Below, piece by piece: positions 56,018 to 64,000 of a DNA stretch of 64,000 bases; position 1 is the stretch's first letter; each line of letters begins with the position of its first letter. Both the position numbers and the translations under genes were made by a program. Under the pieces are notes generated by a model. It was not told the origin of the DNA and did no database searches. It saw nothing but the letters and a program-made list of their open reading frames with translations. This DNA comes from Riptortus pedestris (Eukaryota; Arthropoda; Insecta; Hemiptera; Alydidae): contig CM032230.1 in assembly GCA_019009955.1 (NCBI GenBank), positions 28,802,001 through 28,866,000 on the forward strand, in the 5' to 3' direction.

Positions 56018-56054
<37 letters not shown>

Positions 56055-56100
56055 CTGTTAACACTCTAGCAGTCACAATGTTTGTTTGATGGTTATACTC
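56018..56100 (-). mobile_element. HINE-like element, middle segment, right of the Tc1 insertion
   Basis: (TA)n at 56018-56050, then TTGTCTGTTAACACTCTAGC and AGTCACAATGTTTGTTTGAT, then a jump into the 3' part of another copy at about 56094. Confidence 0.72.
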
Positions 56101-56665
56101 ATGACGCGTTTTACGAAAAATGTCCTCAAATGTCCATCGATCCTACCCAGAAGATGATGGAAATGAGGTCCGTTTGAAACTATATTTATCTGTTAACAAT
56201 CTAGAGGTTGCAATTTTTATTTTATCGTTACCAAACTTAATATTTAAACGTTTTATGTAAAAATAAAGATCAAGTTCGTTAACGGGTAAAATCGGAATAG
56301 TGGAAGAGCGGTTCAGAGGGGGAGAATTTTGAAAATTCTCAATATCTCCGTTATTATGCGTCGGATCCAAAAATTGTATAGATCCATCTTATTGTAAATG
56401 TAATGCCCTATAAATGCCATTATATAGACTAATATATTGATTATTACCCGAGATATTTGCATTATTTAGTTATCTGCCATCATAAAGCAACACTTATACT
56501 CAAATCATATTAACAATAATCTATTATGTCATGAAGCCCTTTACTTGAAGCCGAAATATCGAATATTGTTCTCATTGAACTTGTGAGTTTTGAGACAAAT
56601 GCAAATACGTGTCGCATGTTGGAAATCTGCCCAGTTAGCCCAGCTCCTGCCTGACGTACTTTATT
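56094..56665 (-). mobile_element. HINE-like element, A type, 3' terminus missing
   Basis: CATGACGCGTTTTACG, TCGATCCTACCCAGAAGATG, GTTAACAATCTAGAGGTTGC with no (TA)n, the core, A module (GAAGCCGAAATATCGAATAT, CTCATTGAACTTGTGAG), AATCTGCCCAGTTAGCC and CTCCTGCCTGACGTACTTT. Confidence 0.8.
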
Positions 56666-56726
56666 TCAGACTTCAACTTCATTTTTAAAGGAATATTTTC
56701 ACAGTACTACATGCTTGAGTTTCGTT

Positions 56727-56848
56727 TTAGCAGATTTCCCTCAAGGGAAATCAGCTATTGAGGTCGTACTCATTACGCGATTTTCGAAAAATGTCTTCAA
56801 ATGTCCATCGATCCTACCCAGGAGATGACGAAAATAAGGCCCGTTCAA

Positions 56849-56900
<52 letters not shown>

Positions 56901-57120
56901 TTGTCTGTTAACACTCTAGCGGTCGTAATATTTGTTTAATCGTCACCAAATTTGGTATTTAATCGTTTTATGTGAAAAGAAAGTTCGGCAATTGCTGAAA
57001 TCTGACCAGTGGGAGGGGGAGTTTAGAGGGGGGGAATTTTGAAAATACAAAATATCTCCGTTCCTATACGTCGGATTGACACATTGTATAGAACCAAACT
57101 TATTGTAAATTAAATTTTAT
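56727..57120 (-). mobile_element. HINE-like element (B type), 3' segment, left of a nested retroposon
   Basis: 3' hairpin TTTCCCTCAAGGGAAATCAG, ATCGATCCTACCCAGGAGAT, (TA)n 56850-56896, core to CTTATTGTAAATTAAATTTT. It continues at about 57974. Confidence 0.88.
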
Positions 57121-57973
57121 AATTTCCTATACATGTGCGCGTGCGAGTTGTGTTTGTGTAATGTATATGTGTGTGTTTTTGTGTGTGGGTGTATGAGTTT
57201 TCACTCACTCGAGTGTGTATTAGGGAGGTACCGAGTTATATGTAAATAGTCAACAGCAACAACTTATATTTAATGTAAACCTTAATTATTTTTAATTTCT
57301 TTAATTCATTTTATACACCAATTTTATGTTAATTATTGATTTATTTATTTAATATTTAAATATTTTATTAATGATTCTCTATTGTCCAATATCAATCAAT
57401 AGTTTTGATTTACAGTTTTGCACTTAGCTTTGAATTTGTCTTTATTTGTTCTCTTGTTCATTAATTTTTTTTTTGTTGTGTTCAATATTGTTTTTTTAAT
57501 TTCCATTCTTGTTTTTTGAGATCCATATTGTTTTTGAGTTCCATTTCCATTTTTGAATTCCAGTTCCGTTTTGGTGTTTCATTCAGTTTTTGTGTCTAAT
57601 TTCGCCTTTTGTGTTCATTTTTTTTTTCTTTTTTTTCCCAGTTCTGTTTTAGTTGCGTTTCTATTTCTTTCCCATTTTGTTTTGATATCATCTCTGTTTT
57701 TCGGGTTTTCTTTCTGTTTTATGATCCTTTTATTTTTTATAATCCTTATATGTTTTGTGTTCCTTTTGTGTTCAGTGTTCCTTTTCTGTTTTGTGTTCCT
57801 TTTGCGTTTTGTATTCCTTATCTTTTTTTGTTTTCTTTTAGTGTTTCGTGTTCCATTTCTGTTTTGTTTAATTTTGTTAATTTGTTTTTGTATTGTTTTG
57901 TTTTTTAAGTTTCAAATGCTTTTGTTTAGAGCAACATAGCCGAAGCTGCGAAGCTCCAATAAATAAAAAAATA
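57121..57973 (+). mobile_element. T-rich retroposon, nested
   Basis: Begins with a GT-rich stretch (57131-57205), continues with a very T-rich region holding imperfect 17-18-bp repeats of TTTTGTGTTCCTTTT (57760-57870), and ends GAGCAACATAGCCGAAGCTG then CGAAGCTCCAATAAATAAA. The 3' end matches the minus-strand sequence at 62.06-62.21 kb, defining a family. The AATAAA-rich 3' end and an AAATTTTAT-like repeat at both junctions suggest retroposition. The 128-codon Phe/Leu-rich frame at 57553-57939 is a product of T-rich composition. Confidence 0.65.
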
Positions 57974-58204
57974 AATTTATTATAAATATTGTTATATACA
58001 TTTATTCTCTATCTTGAATATTGACCGAGGTATTTGCATTTTCATTAAGTGTAACGGACGAGCTATGGCCGCTTCTATTCCTTCCCGCCGAAAGTTAGTT
58101 CGGCCGTTTCCGTAACTGTTCGGTACTCATATAGAGATTTCTCTATTGTAATATCTTACGTCGGAAATCTGTTTTGTTTACGTAGCCCCTGCGTGAAAGG
58201 CCTT
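57974..58204 (-). mobile_element. HINE-like element (B type), 5' segment, right of the nested retroposon
   Basis: TTTATTATAAATATTGTTAT, TCTTGAATATTGACCGAGGT, AGTTAGTTCGGCCGTTTCCG, GTCGGAAATCTG and AGCCCCTGCGTGAAAGGCC. It completes the copy begun at 56727. Confidence 0.88.
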
Positions 58205-58526
58205 TTTTTTCTGAACCAGCATTCGTAGTGAGTGTCTTTTGGAACTGTGTATGTGACCGATGCAGAAGCCTTGGTAGTTGTAGAGAGATGTGATTGTTTG
58301 CAGAGTGCAAAGGGGCGTGAGAGCCAAACGGAAGGAGGCCTGTTCTAAGTCCGTCCGTTTCCTTTGTCAAGTCCCACCAGCTCAACTTCACCACTTACTT
58401 ACCCCTATCTCAAACATCGCTAAGATTCAGCCGCCATGTTCCCTATTTATATTTGCCTTATCTCTCCAGTTTGCCAACTCAACTCCACTTGGTAAATGTT
58501 CCCAAGGTTAGGCACTTAGTATGCTC
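58205..58526. other. unannotated sequence
   Basis: No feature supported. Overlapping frames on both strands lack domains. Confidence 0.3.
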
Positions 58527-58620
58527 TTAGCAGATTACCCTTAGAGGAATTCAGCAATTGAGGCTGTTCTGATGACGAGAAGTCCGAAACCTTTTCTTCA
58601 AATATCCCATTTATCCTTTA
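58527..58620 (-). mobile_element. HINE-like element, 3' terminal fragment
   Basis: TTAGCAGATTACCCTTAGAG, TTGAGGCTGTTCTGATGACG and TTTTCTTCAAATATCCC. It ends before the usual ATCGATCC word is complete. Confidence 0.68.
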
Positions 58621-58814
58621 AAAAAATTAAATAAAAAAAATGTTCCCAATTTTGTAGAAATCCTTATTGCATAAGATTGTTATTTATTACCGTCCACGCT
58701 ACTTGTTGTCTAATTGGGGCGGGTTGTCTACAGGTTACCACCTTTTCTAGCCAGAGTGGAACTTAGGATTTAATTTAATGAGTTCATCACTAAATAAATT
58801 CCTATTGTCCAGGA

Positions 58815-59210
58815 CACATAGGCCTACCATACACTTTGACTGAATTACTGCATGACTGTAGCCCGTATATAGACCGCGTACTACACTACTTGAAACATAA
58901 CAATATTTCCAAAAAAATTATAATGTAGGGCAATACTGGAAATATTTGCAGAAATGAGCATACTTATCTAAATATAATAATGGTATATGTTAAATAACTG
59001 ATATGTAAATATAATAATGTTATATGTTAAATAACTGATATGTAAATATAATAATGTTATATGTTAAATAACTGATATGTAAATATAATAATGTTATATG
59101 TTAAATAACTGATATGTAAATATAATAATGTTATATGTTAAATAACTGATTCGTCTCTAAATCGCCCCAGCTGCGAAATTCGATTATTGTATGAATAAAT
59201 AAAAATATTA
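58815..59210 (+). mobile_element. retroposon inserted in a SINE, containing a minisatellite
   Basis: A 396-bp insertion between TCCAGGA duplicates. It ends ATTGTATGAATAAATAAAAA, resembling a LINE 3' tail with a polyadenylation word. The centre is the 37-bp tandem array at 58965-59149. No coding region. The family is not otherwise seen in the window. Confidence 0.6.
58965..59149. repeat. 37-bp minisatellite, five units
   Basis: Unit TATGTAAATATAATAATG followed by TTATATGTTAAATAACTGA. Unit starts at about 58965, 59002, 59039, 59076 and 59113. The first unit differs slightly (TATCTAAAT, ATGGTAT) and the last four are identical by eye, implying recent expansion. Confidence 0.93.
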
Positions 59211-59298
59211 TCCAGGAGGGAACCGAGCTCACCCTCGAGGTCTGCCATATGATATTAAAGGCATCGCTTTAACTCACATGGCTAACCTGAGCCCCTCA

Positions 59299-59711
59299 AT
59301 AACATAAGACTAACTAAGAATAAATGTCTAATTAGAGATATTAGATTTGCCAGATAGTATATAAATCAAAATGAAAATCTAGGTCTTAATATAAAAGGAT
59401 ATAACGATATAAATAAAACATAATATATTTTACGTACATAGATACACATAACACATTCAATTCAGTTAATTATCAAAACTTTAGACTTGAGTTTCTAAGA
59501 GGCAATGATAACCTAGTCATTTTTTCGCCCTAAAACCTCATGGAAAAAACGAAACAAACAACAACAAAGACACTTTTAAACATTTTGGTGTCCAATTTCA
59601 GCTATTTTAAATAATATGATCTGTGGAATAAAATTGTTAAATACCGACAATGGTATAAAGCAAATAAACATTTTCAAGTTATGAGAGCAAAATCTTAATT
59701 TTAGGGGTGAT
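59299..59711. other. unannotated sequence
   Basis: No feature supported. Confidence 0.3.
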
Positions 59712-59886
59712 TCCATTACCATTTGCAAGTATCTCATGAAGTAAAAAGATCAATGTAGATATTTTGAATTTTCAAAATCCCACCTATAAACCTCTCCTTC
59801 CATTAGTCCGTTTCAGTCATTAAAGAAGCTGATCTTCGAGTTTCGTAACCATCAAACACACATTGCGACTGCTAGAGTGTTAACAG

Positions 59887-59939
<53 letters not shown>
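59712..59939 (+). mobile_element. HINE-like element, core fragment ending in (TA)n
   Basis: GCAAGTATCTCATGAAGT, TAGTCCGTTTCAGTCATTAA, CATCAAACACACATTGCGAC, GCTAGAGTGTTAACAGACAA, then (TA)n 59892-59938. Both ends are missing. Confidence 0.7.
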
Positions 59940-59944
<5 letters not shown>

Positions 59945-60490
59945 AAAACTAAACTTTATTTTTTTTTAAGAATTCGTTCCGTTAGACCTTTATTAAGATT
60001 TTATTTATAGCTAAGATGAAAATTTAGAAATAATTCTAAACAAAATCATAAGTTTTCCCTACAAAGTTATTATGAGAACAAATCACGAATCATACTTTAT
60101 AAATTAGTATTTTTGATTTATTAGGTATTACCTAGTTGCGGTGTTTTTTTTTTCCATGATTAACCACTGAGTTCTGTACTTATAAGAACCATGTTCTACC
60201 ATACAGTCTTCCTGTACACTAACAGTCGCTGAGCACGGGCATATAGTCATAAAGGAAACTTAGTACATTAATGTGTTGGCAAGTAAACCCATTCAAAAAC
60301 TTTCATATGCAAAGTTATTAATTTTACAATAGATCTCCCATTTAATTTTAAATGAAATTCCGAGTGAAAAATAGAGTTGATTTCCCTTTAACAGCTACGT
60401 TTAAACATTTGTGAGCACAAAGAACTTTTTAAAGTAAGCATACTACAAAATACTAACAAAACTTTCTTTTCAATACATTCAAATATTTTT
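59940..60490. other. unannotated sequence
   Basis: No feature supported. Confidence 0.3.
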
Positions 60491-60496
60491 TCAGTA

Positions 60497-60706
60497 TGTA
60501 CATTCAATAGATGAATCTACAATAACAGCTGATAAACTTTTCAGAAGCAAAATATATAGGTGGCCATTCTGATAGGATATCAACATGACGTGATGTTTCC
60601 TTTGGCAAGTCGTCCAGCCAGGCAGCCCATTTCCTACCTCTTTCATCTCCTTCAACTCCAGCATCGTATCTAACTCAACAAAATAAGAATGAGTTTCAAT
60701 GTGTCA
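60497..60706 (-). repeat. 210-bp repeat, copy 2, open minus-strand frame
   Basis: Direct partner of 53967-54174. On the minus strand a 70-codon frame ends at the stop 60491-60493 (contains LELKEMKEVGNGLPGW). A second minus-strand frame reads GDERGRKWAAWLDDLPKE. I recognise neither. The order of differences does not show clear codon-position bias. Confidence 0.7.
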
Positions 60707-61128
60707 CTATAGGAGGCCTGCTTTTTTTTTCCCCCTCGTTTCATTCAAACTTGCCAATGAGTTAGATGACAGAAGCAACTGTGTAAAGGGTATTTTTATC
60801 TCCAGAAAAAAATAGGAATTTTTTTTATTCAAGGGAACGCCTGATAACGCCTAACAAAACGACAAACAAGGGGGGAGTCACTTGTCCTAAATGACCTAAT
60901 GAATTCTAGATATTAATATTTTACTTTATGAATGTATTTTGGGTTATCAGTTGAATGTTTTTTTAAATATCTAATTTGTTGCAATAAAGGTTCTGTAAGA
61001 TATTGAGAACTACAATGTAAACATTAAAACAACTACATTTATTCTAATTCAAAAAAAACAAAAAACATAAGGTTATCTATAACAAAACACATGTGACAAT
61101 TGCACATGCAAAACTTTTGTGTTATATT
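60707..61128. other. unannotated sequence
   Basis: No feature supported. Confidence 0.3.
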
Positions 61129-61140
61129 TAATAAAACATA

Positions 61141-61368
61141 GGGGCTCAGGTTAGCCAGGCGAGTTAAAGCTTTGACCGTTATCTCACATGGCACACCTAG
61201 AGCGGTGAGTTCGCTGCGTGCCGGGGCAAAGGAAATTATGGAGTGCCGAAAGTCATTAAATAACGTCCTAAAATCCCACCCGGGCTAGAAAGGGGGGTAA
61301 CCTGTAGATAACCCGTCCCGATTAGCCTAAGTTGCAAAAAGTGGACGTTAATAAATAAATAATAATAA
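61141..61368 (+). mobile_element. tRNA-headed SINE, complete copy 2
   Basis: GGGGCTCAGGTTAGCC, GCGAGTTAAAGCTTTGACC (A box), GGTGAGTTCGCTGCGTGCC (mutated B box), AACCTGTAGATAACCCGTCC and GTGGACGTTAATAAATAA, with an (AAT)n tail. A 12-bp target duplication, TAATAAAACATA, is at 61129-61140 and 61369-61380. The intact target duplication but damaged B box suggests moderate age. Confidence 0.9.
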
Positions 61369-61380
61369 TAATAAAACATA

Positions 61381-62055
61381 TGTTTCAATATCACATCCAG
61401 CAGGTACTATTAGAAGCTATTCAAAACATTACCAAAAAAATTAAATGTTTAGTTTGGATACAACTTGATCGAGGGAGCTAAATGTCAGAACAAAATTGTG
61501 TCCCTGATAGGGACACTGAAGGCATGTATAGGACATTTTGTCCACATGTGTTTAATATAAATTTTAATCTCACATTATGTTGGCTTAGTTTAACAGACGT
61601 GAGAAGTGAATGTTTTAATAATTTATCCGTTTCATTCCCATATTTGTTTTAATGGCCCATCAATGAAACATAATCATAACATCACTTGGTAAGCTCAGTT
61701 TGAATTTTCAGATTTCAACATAATTATCCTTTCGACATTCTCTTCGGCGTGAAATCTATAGGTATCCAGCTTGACTCAAAAACAGATAGTTGAAATTTCG
61801 AATTTTGGATTGTTGTAATGTCTAATTGCGCACCTCTCCTTTTGTTTGAAATCTATTAAAGAGAAGGGGAAGTTCAAAGAAGGTCGAAAATAATAATAAA
61901 AATAAAAAAGGTTAAACTTCTCCTTACACATAAGACAAAAAATGTATATGTGTATTTTTTTTAACATTAAATGATCTTTAAATTATGCTCTGTGACGTTT
62001 TTTGATCAGTCGTATTAGTATGAAGATATCGGTGATACTGTGTTGCACCTAAAAT
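61381..62055. other. unannotated sequence
   Basis: No feature supported. Confidence 0.3.
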
Positions 62056-62215
62056 AAATTTTTATTGGAGCTTAGCAGCTCGGTTGTTGCTCAATGTAAA
62101 AGTTTCATTTAAAAATAAATAAAAAAACAAATAATTTAAACAAAATAAATTTAACACAAAACAGAATGAAACAAAAACAACAGAAACGGAAAAAAATCAG
62201 AAATAAACTCTTGGC
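62056..62215 (-). mobile_element. T-rich retroposon, 3' end, second copy
   Basis: Reverse complement of the end at 57.95 kb: TTATTGGAGCTTAGCAGCTC, GTTGTTGCTC, then an A-rich stretch with AAACAGAATGAAACAAAAAC words. Truncated about 160 bp from the 3' end. Confidence 0.65.
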
Positions 62216-62310
62216 ATAGCCAAGGGTCTGGCAATTTTATCTTAGAATCGTCAGGTATCTTAATATGTTCCAATGAAAGTTGGTCCCAGTTTTTAACTAC
62301 ATATGATTGT

Positions 62311-62797
62311 AAAAGTCCGTCACGTAGTGCGTAAACTAAGCAGATTTCCCACGTGAAGTTTAACAGTAGAGAAATCTGCCCAATAACAACAGTAGTAGTA
62401 AGGGATCTCTAAACCTATTTACAAGGGACGAACAGTTGCGGAAACGGCCGCCAGAGCTCTCGGCGGAATGTCCCGAACATGGCCGACTCCTACCGACCAC
62501 ACACAGAATACAAATGAAAATATCTTGGTTAATATTCAAGATACAGAATGAAGGTATAAAACAATATTTATAGTAAATTTAATATGCAATAAGATTGATT
62601 CCATACAACTTTTCGATCCGACGCGTAATAACGGAGATATTTCAAATTTTCAAAACTCCTCCACTCTAAACCCCCCCCCCCTTCCACTGGTCCGATTTAA
62701 GCCATTTACGAACTTGGTCTTTCTTTTCACATAAAACGGTTAAATTCCGAGTTTGGTAACGATCAATCAAAAATTGCTACAGCTATAGCGTTAACAG

Positions 62798-62843
<46 letters not shown>

Positions 62844-62960
62844 GAAGGGACCTCATTTTCGTCATCTCCTGGGTAGGATCGATGGATATTTAAAGAAATT
62901 TTTCGAGACTCGAGTGAGTACGACCTCAATAGCTGATTTCCTTTAAGGGAAATCTGCTAA
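62311..62960 (+). mobile_element. HINE-like element, B type, full length
   Basis: AAAAGTCCGTCACGTAGTGC (5' hairpin damaged), AAGCAGATTTCCC, B module (GCCAGAGCTCTCGGCGG), C-run 62671-62682, (TA)n 62802-62836, and 3' end GATTTCCTTTAAGGGAAATC then TGCTAA at 62960. Confidence 0.92.
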
Positions 62961-63514
62961 AATACTTCACACATGGGGGAAAACCACGAAATCTCAAAAT
63001 ATTATAGGTTCAATAACTGAAAAAACATAAGATAAAGGCCACAACGAACAATTCCCATTCAAATATTTAAATTATTTTAAAAAATAAATAAGTAGATAAA
63101 TGAAATGTGTATCTAAAATAAATTTACAATAATTAAGGTATATAAAAGTATAAATGGTTACACTTAAAATAAAAGTAAACCAAAAATTTTGATAATTTAA
63201 AACAATAGGAGTTCTCCAGAGAAGGTGAAATACTACAATAGTATAAGGTGAAATTTCAAAAGGTCAACAGAAATATATTTTTTATTTTTCACTCTATATG
63301 TTTCGCGTTGTCGATTACGTCTCTTCAGGACTTGTACGTTTATAATTAAATGGTCCGACCTTAACTCAAGACTGACAAAATGGAGACAGAGATTTACTAG
63401 ATACAATGTCTTCTCCTATAATATATTTTTCATACTTCCACCATTTTTCTGTAATAGATTTTTTGTAGTGTTAATCATTTTAGTGTATCGATGACTGGTA
63501 TAATCAGCCTCCTT
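62961..63514. other. unannotated sequence
   Basis: No feature supported. Confidence 0.3.
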
Positions 63515-64000
63515 TTAGCAGATTTCCCTTAAGGTAAATCAGCTATTGAGGTTGTACTCATGACGGAATTTTCGAAATTTTTCTTCAAATGTCCATCGAT
63601 CCTACCTAGTAGATGACGAAAATGAGGTCCGTTCAAAACTATATACATATATATATTTGTCTGTTACCGCTCTAGCGGTCGCAATTTTTGTTTGATCGTT
63701 ACCAAACTCAGAATTTAATCGTTTTATGTAAAAAAGAAGATCAAGTTCGTTAATGGCTGAAATCGGACCACGAGGAGTGGGGGGGGTTTAGAGGGGAGGA
63801 TTTTCGGAAAATTCAAAATCTCCGTTGTTATGCGTCGGATCGAAAAAATGTATAGAATCAATCTTATTACAAATTAAAGTTGCTATAAATATTGTTTTAT
63901 ACATGTATTCTGTATCTTGAATATTAACCGAGATATTTGCATTTGTATTCTGCATTGGTCGGCAGGAGTGAGCTGTTTGGTACTTTCCGAAGAGAGCTCT
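63515..64000 (-). mobile_element. HINE-like element, B type, continues past window end
   Basis: 3' end TTAGCAGATTTCCCTTAAGG at 63515, the conserved 3' segment, a short (TA)n near 63645, GTTACCGCTCTAGCGGTCGC, G-run near 63780, then CTTGAATATTAACCGAGATA and the start of the B module (CGGCAGGAGTGAGCTG) at the edge. Confidence 0.9.

Larger units (their letters stand above)
58681..59298 (-). mobile_element. SINE, minus strand, split by a retroposon
   Basis: The 3' half is at 58681-58814 (TAATTGGGGCGGGTTGTCTA, CAGGTTACCACC, TCTAGCCAGAGTGG). The head half is at 59211-59298 (GGGAACCGAGCTCACC B box, GGCATCGCTTTAACTCACAT A box, GGCTAACCTGAGCCCC). A 7-bp word, TCCAGGA, borders the insertion on both sides (58808-58814, 59211-59217). 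Confidence 0.85.

Noticed and set aside
57553..57939. A 128-codon Phe/Leu-rich frame resembling a multi-pass membrane protein
   Set aside because: It arises from a T-rich imperfect tandem repeat, an overlapping second frame has the same character, and it lies inside a retroposon.
58965..59149. CRISPR-like array
   Set aside because: The 37-bp units are contiguous with no unique spacers, and the context is a eukaryotic retroposon.

Overview
The window looks like a gene-poor, strongly A+T-rich stretch of an animal nuclear genome, most likely an insect or other arthropod. The reasons are a tRNA-headed SINE family with target-site duplications, Tc1, piggyBac and hAT relics, LTR and LINE fragments, a TATA plus TCAGT core promoter in one LTR, and above all a very abundant rolling-circle-like repeat with a (TA)n core. 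I found no intact host protein gene, rRNA, tRNA gene, CRISPR array or bacterial-type operon. Most open frames are under 120 codons and arise in (TA)n, T-rich or repeat sequence. The species cannot be named from this sequence.

The dominant component is one non-autonomous family (called HINE-like here), with about 35 full or partial copies on both strands covering roughly a third of the window. A full copy is about 650-700 bp. It starts AAAAGTCCGTCACGCAGG, has a CGCAG-GGG-CTGCG hairpin, then a subterminal AGCAGATTTCCC, a variable 5' module, a common core with a C-run and a (TA)n tract, and a 3' end made of a GATTTCCC-TTAA-GGGAAATC hairpin followed by CTAA. Subterminal inverted repeats, a microsatellite core, a 3' hairpin and no target duplication match the published description of Helentron-derived elements (DINE-1/HINEs). 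The assignment is by structure only, because no Rep/helicase is present here.

Layout: 1-5 kb, a diverged LTR-like repeat and the first HINE-like copies. 5-9 kb, a complete SINE and a head-to-head HINE-like pair. 9.9-10.55 kb, a hAT element. 11.8-12.7 kb, an internally deleted tyrosine-recombinase element. 12.9-16.5 kb, a 0.65-kb duplicated segment with an unrecognised reading frame, plus an LTR-like sequence. 17.5-18.2 kb, a full HINE-like copy. 18.2-21.6 kb, mostly featureless. 22.2-22.5 kb, a fold-back retroposed sequence inside a HINE-like copy. 23.3-24.9 kb, an LTR followed by a LINE tail. 27.4-28.8 kb, a fold-back MITE and a piggyBac derivative. 29-31 kb, a Helitron-like element inside a HINE-like (TA)n. 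33.3-37.1 kb, a large inverted duplication that contains a natural empty-site/filled-site pair for the HINE-like family. 40.8-42.2 kb, an 842-bp transposon with perfect long palindromes and a Cys-rich protein tail nested in a HINE-like copy. 45.5 kb, an LTR with a lysine-tRNA primer-binding site. 51.6-53.75 kb, a possible TTAA-flanked composite. 54.5-56 kb, a degenerate Tc1 element in a (TA)n tract. 57-64 kb, retroposons, SINEs, a 37-bp minisatellite and further HINE-like copies up to the window edge.

The elements interact mainly by nesting. The (TA)n core of the HINE-like copies has taken a Tc1 insertion (TA target), a Helitron-like insertion (A|T target) and possibly a second Helitron-like end. 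The best candidates for something undescribed are the HINE-like family with exchangeable 5' modules, the palindromic-TIR element at 41.0-41.85 kb, the recombinase-derived element at 11.8-12.6 kb, and the fold-back retroposon at 22.2-22.5 kb.
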